Of a DNA stretch of 64,000 bases, positions 53,496-62,727 are shown piece after piece. Source of the stretch: Ceratodon purpureus (Eukaryota; Streptophyta; Bryopsida; Pseudoditrichales; Ditrichaceae); the NCBI GenBank assembly GCA_014871385.1, contig CM026425.1, positions 14,877,990-14,941,989 of the forward strand, in the 5' to 3' direction. Within the stretch, counting starts at the first letter, position 1, and every line of letters begins with the position of its first letter. Below the pieces are notes generated by a model. It was not told the origin of the DNA. It did not search any database and saw nothing but the letters and a program-made list of their open reading frames with translations. A program made the position numbers and the translations under genes.

Positions 53496-55076
53496 ATGTC
53501 TTCTAGACAAGGCTCCGGCAAGCGGCCTATCTATGAGGACTTGGATGCTCCAGATGCGGTGGACCCTATGAGTTGTGTAAGATCTCATGGTTCTACTGGT
53601 TCTACTCCTTCATCTAGCTCGAAGGGTAAAAAGAAGAAGAGTATTGCGGCGCACGAGAAGGATGACGGTTATCCACCATTGGAGTATACGCATTTCATCA
53701 GGAAGGTGACCGTCGAGTACTAGAGGGCCCGTACCATACGAATGTTGAAGGCAATGTACCTTGATCAAGGAGAGAATGGTATCTACAACCTCCAACGTGA
53801 TTTGGAAAGGGAATTTTGGAGCGCATTAGAAGGATCAGAGTTGTACATGGATTGCATGACGAAGTATTTTCACAGCCCGAAGTGGTTGACACAACAAGTG
53901 AGTAGTGCTACGACAAATGTCATTCATGTGTTTGAATCACATGTCAAGAAACCACAAGGCGAAGAATGGAGCAACCAAGACAAAGTGTTTATTCAAAAAT
54001 TGACAGCGGTTCAGGAGGCATGTCAGAGATGTTCTAAGGGGAAAACAAAGATTATGCCTTGGAATGAGCAAGCGTTGAACTCAGCATTGGAAGCACACAT
54101 GTATGGTGCATTGATATGGATTCCGGTTACGGCCAAGGTTGTGCCATTATCTGGCTTCAATGCCGAGGGGGGGTATGGCAAAGTGCGAAAAGTGCGAATA
54201 GCCAATATGAAGAAAATTCCAATTCACATAGAATTTGCGGGAAAACTTTCCAAGGCTAAAACTGAAGTGGAGCAGCGAGAGCAACGGGCGATTGAGGCCA
54301 CGGTTAACCCCGTAGAGCATCCGGGTGTGATAAAATTTTGGGCCATTCACTCTAAGACCATGGAAGCTTATACCCTGTGGTGGAATGGAGATTGCCTCCG
54401 CAACTTCCTCAAATTAAATGAGAAGGCAACCGAGGCAACAGATTACAAAGAAATTTTGAAGTCGAGGGAAATGCCCATGGAAGAGTGCCAAAGAATTGTT
54501 GCCTATCGAAAGAACCGGGGAATGTTGGCGTGGAGTCTCATCTACGTTATGGACATAGTCCATAAGGCTGAAATCCTCCACAACGACTTAACGCCATCCA
54601 ACATTCTACTCCACTTTCCACCTCATGACAAGGATAAAGTATATATTGGTGTGTGCGATTGGGGTATGGCAAGCAGAGTCATTGAGAAGAAGGCCTCCCC
54701 TTATGGTGTGAGGGACCCCGATGATCTTGTACGAATAAAGGAAAGGAGGGTAGGAGTTGCACCGGAGTTGTTCTTTTTATATGGCGACAAAGATGATGAG
54801 GAACGCAATTTGGGGCGCATGAAGAGGATGCATCCATGTACGATGCTATCTGATGCATTTTCGGTAGGCCATTTGGCAAAGACAATATGGAGAGAAGAAG
54901 AATGCCCAGAACTCTTCAAAGATTCAATCTCAAAGATTGTATTCTCATCAAAGTTGGATGGCTTGCTTAACGAAGATCCTACGAAGAGGCTTTCACTTGC
55001 AAAAGTTGTGAATGATTTGATGAGCCCCCCTTACAACTTCCAAGCTCCCAATGGTTGTTTTAGATACACATTGTAG
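53496..55076 (+). pseudogene. Protein-kinase-like gene, 526 codons with one in-frame TAG
   Basis: The first 75 codons (Ser/Lys-rich, KGKKKKS) are followed by TAG at 53721-53723. The same frame then runs on to 55076, with the next ATG at 53742 giving 444 aa. The kinase domain has a glycine-loop-like EGGYGKVRKV (near 54165), Lys in EFAGKLSK, catalytic loop LHNDLTPSNILL (HND for HRD, near 54580), CDWGMAS (DWG for DFG, near 54657) and GVAPELFF (near 54756). The proton-acceptor Asp and metal-binding Asp are kept, so catalysis is possible. The smaller ORF from 53742 contains the whole kinase domain and may be the real product. Intronless. The substrate is unknown. Confidence 0.6.
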
Positions 55077-55261
55077 TTCCATAGTGATTTACGTTTGGAA
55101 CATTTTGATTGCCTATGTGGCCTTGTTTGCACATTTCTAATATTTTAATAAATCATTTTTTTGGAGTATACGTGCCTCGGTGGAACATGAAATACTATTG
55201 TTGGTTTTGTAATGGAACGAAAAAATGTTTTTAAAAAAAAATTAAAAAACTGTATGGCCCA

Positions 55262-55427
55262 TTCACCGGGACTGCCCCTCGTACAAGGGTGCCTCCCCCC
55301 CTTCCAGAAGCTCGCGCCTCCCCTCTGAGAAGCTCGCGCCCCCCCCACCTGGAGAAGCTCGCGCCCCCTGGAGAAACTCGCGCCCCCACACGAGAAGCTC
55401 ACGCCACCCCCCCTGGAGACGCTCGCG

Positions 55428-55462
<35 letters not shown>

Positions 55463-55490
55463 TGGAGAAGCTCACGCCCCCCCCCCTCAC
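55262..55490 (-). repeat. C-rich minisatellite with a 35-base C run at the BED gene promoter
   Basis: Units GCGCGAGCTTCTCCAGGGGG on the minus strand, sharing GCGCGAGC and the G-tract with the arrays above but with a different spacer; uninterrupted C run 55428-55462. Confidence 0.85.
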
Positions 55491-55493
55491 GAG

Positions 55494-55500
55494 TATAAAT
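55494..55500 (+). promoter_or_regulatory. TATA box of the BED-finger gene
   Basis: TATAAAT directly after the C-rich array, about 200 bp before ATG 55698. Confidence 0.5.
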
Positions 55501-55697
55501 GCCACCAACTTAGGCCAAGCCTAATATCATTTGAAATCATGGCCTCTAGTCCCGGAACTCCTTGTGGGCTCCTTGCTTGAGACTATGTGCATCACATTGG
55601 CCTGTGGTTGATGTCTACACATACCATTTTTTTCTCACATGTGTCATACTAACCCTTGCAAACAGGAGATCATTGTACTTTTTCAGAGACACGGAGA

Positions 55698-56114
55698 ATG
55701 GCAGGTCAACAGCGTCAGTCGACGGCTGAGTGGGCTCCGTGGTGGACGTTCATTGATAAGGACCATGTTAAATGTGTGTGGTGCAATTTCACTTTTCGTT
55801 ATAAACGACAAAGAGCTATGAAGCACTATGGATGGGGTGAAGGTTCAAGCAAGAGTCATTGTACCAAGGCCCCTGCCGCCGTATTTAGGCGCTTTGCCAA
55901 TTGTGGTAATGTATTACCAAAAAGAATGACACATGCGGAGATATACGGCACTGACGGTGGTGATGGCGAGGCACACTTGGCACCATGTTCTAGCCAGTCT
56001 ATGCCTGCTGAGCAATCTACGGAAGTGCCTCAAAGAACGGAGGAGGTCCAAGAGGAGAGGATTCCTCAAGTTGAACCGTCTCAGTCAACTCCGCCTGTAA
56101 GTTGTGGAAAGTGA
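55698..56114 (+). pseudogene. BED-type zinc-finger (hAT-like) gene, 5' part only
   Basis: Start MAGQQRQS follows a possible 5'-UTR splice acceptor (CTTTTTCAG). The pattern WWTFIDKDHVKCVWC, then KHYG, SHC and KAPAAVFRRF, fits the BED finger found at the N-terminus of hAT transposases (C-x2-C...H...C). A Gln/Glu-rich linker follows. The frame ends at 56114 after a splice-donor-like CCT/GTAAGT at 56097; the next exon may have been displaced by the unit starting at 56121. The catalytic domain is not in the window. Confidence 0.5.
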
Positions 56115-56482
56115 TTTCCACGGTTGACACACCGGAATACTAATTCCGGTAGGAAAATGATAAAAAAATTAAAAATTTTATGTTAGAAATACGGAAGTAC
56201 TAAGCCTATAAGTAAAACAACCGGTTAAGCCGGTCGGCTGAATAAATAAGAGACCGGAAGGCCAGCCGGGTGAGATCCGGTCGTCTGCGGTGGAGGAGAG
56301 ACGGGTACAGTCCATATGACAGAGCCCTGACCCGGCAGACTTAAGGATAACCACCAAAAGGTACAACGCACACGGGGATAATGGCTGCAACCATTAAAAC
56401 GCCGTCGGTCGCGACCGTCCAATGATGAGGGGCTACGACCGTCCGTCATGATGAGCTACGAACGGGTGGGCGCGAGGGCAGG

Positions 56483-56490
56483 TATAAAAG
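56483..56490 (+). promoter_or_regulatory. TATA box of the plus-strand post-pol-type ORF
   Basis: TATAAAAG, with GTTAGGGTTAG (telo-box-like) about 85 bp downstream and ATG at 56692. Confidence 0.6.
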
Positions 56491-56691
56491 GAGGAAGAAC
56501 CGCCATGCTCCTCCTTTCTCTTTGTCATTTTGTGGCACGACGGGTCCTTGCGCTCTAAGGCGGAGGGCGCAGTTAGGGTTAGACGGTAGGAGAGAGACGG
56601 TGAGACGGAAGTGTTTCCGTTAGGCGAGAGATTGTGGTGAGGATCGTGCGTGCAGGTGTTACCGGAGTGACGGAGAGGAGGACTTAGCAGA

Positions 56692-58564
56692 ATGGGTAGG
56701 AAAGGGAAGGAACCGGCGGCGGAAGGACAGTCGTTCAGGGTACAACGGGTAATGCCGTTGATGCCGGCCGACGAGAAGGAGAGGGAGCTCCTCCGGACCG
56801 CCTTAGAGTCTATGAGTTGCGAGGTCCTACTGGACAAGGCATGGGGTTGGAAGCATGCCCTTCCGGCCCAGGAGATCCTCGTCAAGAATCCCGAGAATCG
56901 AGGAACCATCCGGGGAGAGCCTGATAAGTGGACGGCACAACTCTGGAGGGAGACGTATGGATTCAAGAACTCCGGCGAGGTCTCGACACCGGAGACCCGG
57001 GACTTCGTACACCGGTATCTCAAGGGGGCCGGAGACCCGAGAGAAGGATGGGAGCTAGATGACATCGCGAATCCGGAGGCCCGGAGAGTCGTAGGGTTTA
57101 TGAACCCTATTTTCCATCCGGAAAAGCCCAAAATGATCACCATCAAGTGGGCGTCCGTTTTCATTGGGGCCATGATCGGTGAATTCACGGTGGACTGGGG
57201 TGTCATGATGAAGACGATAATCGACCGGCAGGTGTCCAATCTCCGGAAGACCAAGAAGCAGGCCACCTGCCTTCCGTCTTTCCTCATTCACCTCTACCGT
57301 ACTAAGGGGCTGTTGAGTACTGAGGAGGTCCTGGAGTACGATGAGCTCTTAAGCTATCAGCAGTTCGCTGAGCCGGAAGAAGTGTCGGATGTCCGAACAG
57401 GAAGACGATGATGATGTTATCGAGGTCTCCCCCACGCCGGCTAAGAGACCCCGTCCCAGCCCGGAAAAGGGACAGCCATCCGGATCACCTCGGACTCCCA
57501 TACCGGCCAAGCGAACCCTAAACACGGAGATCCAACAACCCACCGGACCACCGGAGCACACCGGAGATCCGTACCAGGACTTAGTTAACCTATCGGAACA
57601 GGCGACGACGTATGCCCGGTTCTTACAGTCGACTAGGCAGGCGGAGGGCCGGTTGGCTAGGGAAGTAATGATCCTTACGGGTTCGGACCGGTTGGAGGAT
57701 TGCCTGAGTATTCTTCGCAAGCACCGGGACTTGGCCAGTCTCCAGGATAAGCACATGGACCGGCTAGCGAAGTACCGGGAGACGAATCGGAAGCTCGAGG
57801 AGGAGGTGCGTGATGCCCGGAAAGATTTCAATGACGCCCGTGACCGGTCAGTCGAGGCCATCCGGTCGGTTGCCGAGATCAAGGCCACTTTAGCTCTTCC
57901 GGTAGATGTGGCCAATCAGTGCGCCGTTTACCAAGCCTTCTTGACCCGTCAACCGGATCCGACTATGAAGAATATTATAAAGTTCATGCACGACCGGACG
58001 CAGGTGATGAAGGACACTTGGATGCAGATGAAGAACCTGGTGGAAGTCCTCGGATACGCAGAGGCCGGTCCGTCATCAGGGCCACCGGCAAATCAAGAGG
58101 ATCCCAGACCACCGTCCCCAACCAGGGAACCGGCACCGGTGCCACCTCCAGCCTCTCCGATACGGTCGGCCATCCGGCCAGCCCAACAGGAGGTAGGACA
58201 CCCGCTGGAGGATCCTATTCCGGATACCTTGAGCAGTCTGCACACTCTACCCAACTTGGATGGAGTCGAGACTGTTAACCCCGGAAACATTCCTTTGGGA
58301 CCGGACCAGAGACCACCACCGGTAGATTTTATGCCGGTACAGGGATCTCCGGAAACGCTCCAGGTGGATCTCAGCGCAGTTCCGGTGGCGGCACGATCTC
58401 CATCCCCGGCAGTTCAAGTAGACCGATCCCGGAAGTCCAGCGAACCGTCAGCATCTGAGGCTCCGGAAGAAGGCCCCTCGTTGAAGAAACTGAAGCGGCC
58501 ACAAAAGAAGGAACGGTTGGACGGAACCCGGCACAGTCCCCGGCTCGATAAGCACAAGGAGTAG
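56692..58564 (+). pseudogene. Post-pol-type protein of the B family, frameshifted
   Basis: Frame 1 (56692-57411, 239 aa) has a globular domain with GFMNPIFHPEKPKMITIKWA and VDWGVMM. Frame 2 (57389-58564) continues with an acidic linker, coiled coil and Pro-rich tail ending in basic residues. The minus-strand homologue (62167-59972) is a single 731-aa protein with the same order (AFLVPILYPQKPAQVTI, VNWAALM, coiled coil, Pro-rich tail), so a one-base shift near 57390-57411 has split this copy. Similar in layout to the post-pol ORF of element A. No membrane segment. Function unknown. Confidence 0.55.
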
Positions 58565-58858
58565 GGTTTAGGATAAGGACCGGATAAAATGGCAGCGACT
58601 AACGATGGGGCTCCAGTGCACCCGGCTGCCAATCCGGATAGATAGCGGCAGTAACTAGGAATAGAAGGCGGCCACCGGTCCGGGATTCCCGGATCCAAGA
58701 TCCGGAATTTCTGGATCTCGGTGGGCCACTTGGTCGCTTTAGGAACCGATAGGTTTTAGTATTTAAGTTAGACGTTTTCCCAAGGCCGGGGCCTTGTTTT
58801 TGTACGCCGTTTTGTTGTTGCAATTGAGAATATACTTTTGGATTTGTTGTGTCAACCG

Positions 58859-59971
58859 GCTGCTGACGGGTCCGTTGCCGTATGGTTTGTGGTACTATTG
58901 TCTTCAGTAGTGTTCCGGAGGAGTGTTGAACAGTAGGAAGGTCGGGAGAGCGCCCGGAGAGACTGGGGAGGTGTCAAGCGTCGAGTGTTGACGGTTTCCA
59001 GTCCCGGAAGGAGTCCGTAGGGGAGGAGAGACGTATTGTCGGAACACGGAAACGCAACTAACATCCGGATAGTGCTCTAATTGAGCGTAAACTTCCGTAC
59101 TGTCACTAGGTTCCGAGTATCGTCCAGGGATTCAATAGTGTTTCACCAAGTAGTTACTTCTAATCGTTCCGAGCCTTGCCACTGCTCGGATAGTGTCTTC
59201 GGAACGTAACTCCCGAACTATCTCCTTCTCTATTCTTCTCTCATTAGGTGTTTCGTCCACAAACCCCAACGTCTCGGATCAGTTACCGTCTCACAACTGT
59301 CCTAGAGTACTCTGGCCAGCAGGTCACACAAACGATCCTCTCCGATCCGTGGGACTACAACGACAAACCAATCCGGATCTGGGAGAACCAGGATCCGATT
59401 GTCTCTAGGCGACCCGTACCACGTTCCGACTCCCCCTCTCACTGTGCACGGAACCTCTTCAGAAGTTCAGGGAGCCCGACCAAGTAGTTCTTGATCCGCT
59501 TCGACCCTAGCGACGGCTATTCCGTATGAGGTTGATTTGGGGACGGAACAGTGAGGCTTCACTCCTACGACAATCCGCTAAATCTTTCCGCTCAATCCCA
59601 TTTCCTTTCCGGTTCGGGTCTCGTCGCAACTCCCATCACCTTCCTATCCGAGCTACAGCGGAACTCTCATATCCTTCCCGGATCATTCACACTTAGCGGG
59701 AAATCACGCACAGTACTTACAAAGCACAAATACTTTACTGATAAGGAATATAGGGGGAAAACATGCAAAACGAAGACCCGGACCACCTCGCCTGCCTGGT
59801 TTAAGTAAGCAGGGGGCCTTCACATAAGCGGCGGCGCCGGCAGTTCAATCAAAACCCTAATCCCTAACTATCTACCCAGAATTCTACTTTATGACTAGGA
59901 CGGATCTCCCGATCCGGAATCTACTCCTATAAATCCGGAAAGTTACGACAAGTGGCAGTGAGAGGAATCTA
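58859..59971. other. Spacer, probably the 3' part of element B
   Basis: No gene seen. CCGGA-rich, with a purine tract GGGGAGGAGAGACG at about 59023 and AAAACCCTAATCCCTAAC near 59851. An LTR of element B may lie here but I could not find both of its ends. Confidence 0.4.
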
Positions 59972-62167
59972 TCACTTCTTTGTCTTCTTGTGGCTCTCCT
60001 GCTCGCGATCCTTCGACCTGGTCACCCGCGGCTCTGATCCGCCCGCCCCTGCTGCTCGTGCCGCCTTGCGCCTAGCACTCCGTTCCGCCTTTGACTCTCT
60101 CTCCTGAGCCTCCAAGGACAACCGGGTAACGATCCGGGGTTTGGGAGAATTGGGCGATTTCGGAATCATATGTGCGGGAGGAGTTCCGGACGTCGGAGTC
60201 TGAGTTTCAGTTCCGGTGGTCCTGACCGGAGAGCTCCCATGCGTCTCTGAGTCGGACTCGGAAATCGTAATCGGCTCCTTCCTTTTCCGCAACCTCCGGA
60301 AATCACCGACAGTGTTCGGAGGGGAACCCGCTGCTGGCGTTCCGGTGGGAGTAGGCGTCACCGTTCCGGTCTTGGCCGTGGGTGAAGGAGTCAATCCTCC
60401 CTCCTGAGTCACTCGGGTCCGTCCGGGTGGTGAAATAGGTCGTCCCCATTCCGGTCCCGCTATCTCCCCTCGGTAATTCGCTATGATCACCTCTTCTCCG
60501 AGTCGTGGAAGAACATCCGGCGGCACGGTCCGAGTCACCTGTTCCGAGACCGTTCTCTCCTCGATCCGCCTTTCAGTGACTGTCGTTCCGGTTACCTGCA
60601 CCTGTCCGGTGGGGATCGCGCAGCTCTGCTGGACTGTACTGGTTCCGGGTGACGCCGCCTGTGCTTGGACTTCCCGGATCGCCTCCGCAATCGTTCGATT
60701 CGTCATGGCGGCCTCTTCGACCGTCATCTGTTCTGCTGCTTGGAGGTTACTCCCTATCGGGGTTCGGAACCCAACCCCGCGAGATTCTCCTACCACGGCA
60801 CGAGAGGGCGATCCGGGGAGCGGAAGACCCCGGCCAGCTACTACGAGACTGGGACTTCCGGTGCTCGGATTGAGCAGCTGCCGGATCTTCTTCAGGATCA
60901 TGTTCATCGAGTGCTCGCATTTGGAGAGGATCTTGATGATCTTCTGCTTGTCCTCGAAATCAGCCGGCTGCACTACGTTCTCATCGAACAGCCGGGCCTT
61001 GTTGATTACTGCTCCCGAACTTCCCACCAACTTCCGAAGCTCCCCCAAAGTCTCCTCCTGCTCGGCGTGGAACTTACGGATCTCGTCACTCTTTGCCGCC
61101 AGCTCCTTCGTCAACTCCTGCAACTGAAGCTCCAGCCGCTTCTTCTCACTCCGGAGAGTTGGGGCATCCTTCAACAACTCCACTTCTCGGATCACCTCTT
61201 CCGGTAAGCACCCTCCCAGCGCTGTACAGACCCTCCGGAACAGGGTTTCGATCCGATCATAAGAAGCTTGCGCTCGGTGAGTCTCCTCCCGAATCCCCCG
61301 AAACAGGTCCACCGGAAATCCCCGATCGGAACTGACCTCTCTCCGTTCCGGATCTCCCCGGGCCGTAGACGGTTCCGCATGTCGGGACGCGGGCTGCTCC
61401 GATCTCGATCTGGACTGAGCCCTAGCAGCGCCAGGGTTCGGAACTTCCCTCGTATCGTCCTCATCTTCCGAGTCCGTTGTATCAGAGGGCTCACCTCGCG
61501 GATCGGGTTCCATTCCGGGCGGAATCTCCGAGAAGTTGAGGCAGTTCTTCGCGTGCGTATATGTCTCGTCCTCCTTATCGGTCAGCAAGTCATACGTATG
61601 GTAAAGGTGAAAGAGATAAGGGGAGAGTGGGGTCGGCTTCTTTCCGATCGTCGGAACCATCTTCTGCACCACTTCCGCCATGAGTGCAGCCCAATTCACC
61701 GGACGTTCTCCTGTATACGCTCCGAGGATGGTATTCCCGACCGTAATGGTAACTTGTGCCGGTTTCTGCGGATACAGGATCGGAACGAGGAAAGCTAAGA
61801 CCTGCCTCTGCCTCCTATCCTTGCAGGCGTCTATCTCGTATCCATTGTTCCTATGGATCTTCCCGTGGAACCTATCCTGCACGTACTGGTCCGTCCGGGT
61901 CGCCCAAAGGAGTCCCTTCTGCTCGAAACCGTAAGCTTCCGCCCACTGTTCCGCATTCCACAGCGTGGGCTTGCCTCGGACCGTATTATCCCACCGGTTG
62001 TCCGGACCCTCCAGGACCTCCCTCACCATCACCTCACTCTTCAGTAACCACGGGCGTGCCAACAATCCCTCACACCTCATCCGAGTGAGGTCGGTGATCA
62101 GTTCCTCCATATCCGATTCCTTCACTGGAGTTCCGGGGCTAAGGACGCAACACTGTACGCGCGCCAT
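59972..62167 (-). CDS. Post-pol protein of element B, 731 aa
   Basis: N-terminal globular domain of about 215 residues (ELITDLTRMRCEGLLARPWL, NAEQWAEAYGFEQKG, FLVPILYPQKPAQVTI, SPYLFHLYHTYDLL). An acidic linker follows, then a coiled coil of about 55 residues (LRSEKKRLELQLQELTKELA), a Thr/Pro-rich region and a strongly basic end (RSARRKAARA, KKTKK). It is the intact homologue of the frameshifted plus-strand copy. No signal peptide or transmembrane helix, so not an envelope protein by sequence. The pattern recalls the plant transposon-protein domain of post-pol ORFs. Role unknown; possibly a nucleic-acid-binding or structural accessory. Confidence 0.65.
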   Translation of the reverse strand: MARVQCCVLSPGTPVKESDMEELITDLTRMRCEGLLARPWLLKSEVMVREVLEGPDNRWDNTVRGKPTLWNAEQWAEAYGFEQKGLLWATRTDQYVQDRFHGKIHRNNGYEIDACKDRRQRQVLAFLVPILYPQKPAQVTITVGNTILGAYTGERPVNWAALMAEVVQKMVPTIGKKPTPLSPYLFHLYHTYDLLTDKEDETYTHAKNCLNFSEIPPGMEPDPRGEPSDTTDSEDEDDTREVPNPGAARAQSRSRSEQPASRHAEPSTARGDPERREVSSDRGFPVDLFRGIREETHRAQASYDRIETLFRRVCTALGGCLPEEVIREVELLKDAPTLRSEKKRLELQLQELTKELAAKSDEIRKFHAEQEETLGELRKLVGSSGAVINKARLFDENVVQPADFEDKQKIIKILSKCEHSMNMILKKIRQLLNPSTGSPSLVVAGRGLPLPGSPSRAVVGESRGVGFRTPIGSNLQAAEQMTVEEAAMTNRTIAEAIREVQAQAASPGTSTVQQSCAIPTGQVQVTGTTVTERRIEERTVSEQVTRTVPPDVLPRLGEEVIIANYRGEIAGPEWGRPISPPGRTRVTQEGGLTPSPTAKTGTVTPTPTGTPAAGSPPNTVGDFRRLRKRKEPITISESDSETHGSSPVRTTGTETQTPTSGTPPAHMIPKSPNSPKPRIVTRLSLEAQERESKAERSARRKAARAAGAGGSEPRVTRSKDREQESHKKTKK

Positions 62168-62318
62168 CTCTACTCCTCACTTCTCTCCCTCTACGATCCG
62201 ACAGCAAGAAACCCGGCAATCCAACTGCCGGTGAATCGGAAAAGACAAGGACACCTCACCGCTCTTTCACTCTCTACTCCCAGTTCGCAAAAAGGAACTC
62301 CAAACCCTAACACCCTCG

Positions 62319-62326
62319 CTTATATA
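62319..62326 (-). promoter_or_regulatory. Internal TATA box of element B post-pol ORF
   Basis: TATATAAG on the minus strand, followed within about 15 bp by GTTAGGGTTTGG (telo-box AAACCCTAAC in complement), about 150 bp before ATG 62167. Confidence 0.6.
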
Positions 62327-62727
62327 CCCCAGGCATAATAAACGCTGTGGCGGCCCGTAATTGCAGCCGCCAACGTACCGGGGTAAACGCCTATCCGAGT
62401 CATGATGACTTCCGCGTCGCTTCGGATCCTTGACGCGGTTACAGTAACGGTCAGTACTCGGATCGTCCACCCGTTCCGTATCTTATCTTCCGAGTTTCCG
62501 GAATCCAGGTTCCGGGAACACTTCCTTCGTTAACTGTTTTAACGTTTCTGGAGTATCCGATTTGCGTTAACTGCTAATGCTGCTAGTGTCTGGCCAGTTT
62601 TTACCTAATTAACCAAAAAAATGAAAAATAAATGGAATACTTACGCCGGCTGGGGCTCTTCCGGTTTATTCTGAGTTTCTCGGATCCCACATTACCCCAT
62701 TTTCAAATGTGAGAGTCCCCGCGAACA

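Larger units (their letters stand above)
56121..58858 (+). mobile_element. 2.7-kb unit bounded by an 11-bp inverted repeat, carrying a post-pol-type ORF
   Basis: CGGTTGACACA at 56121-56131 and its exact complement TGTGTCAACCG at 58848-58858. Inside: TATA box, telo-box-like motif and the ORF pair 56692-58564. Directly left is the hairpin-like GTGGAAAGTGATTTCCAC (56104-56121). No target duplication seen. It could be a TIR element or two LTR ends of a retroelement; alternatively a chance match. Confidence 0.35.

Noticed and set aside
45156..53723. Reassignment of TAG to an amino acid
   Set aside because: Four in-frame TAGs occur in degenerate transposon genes, while TAG also ends the integrase ORF of element B and the transposase (followed by TGA). 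Pseudogene decay is simpler; kept only as a low-level finding.
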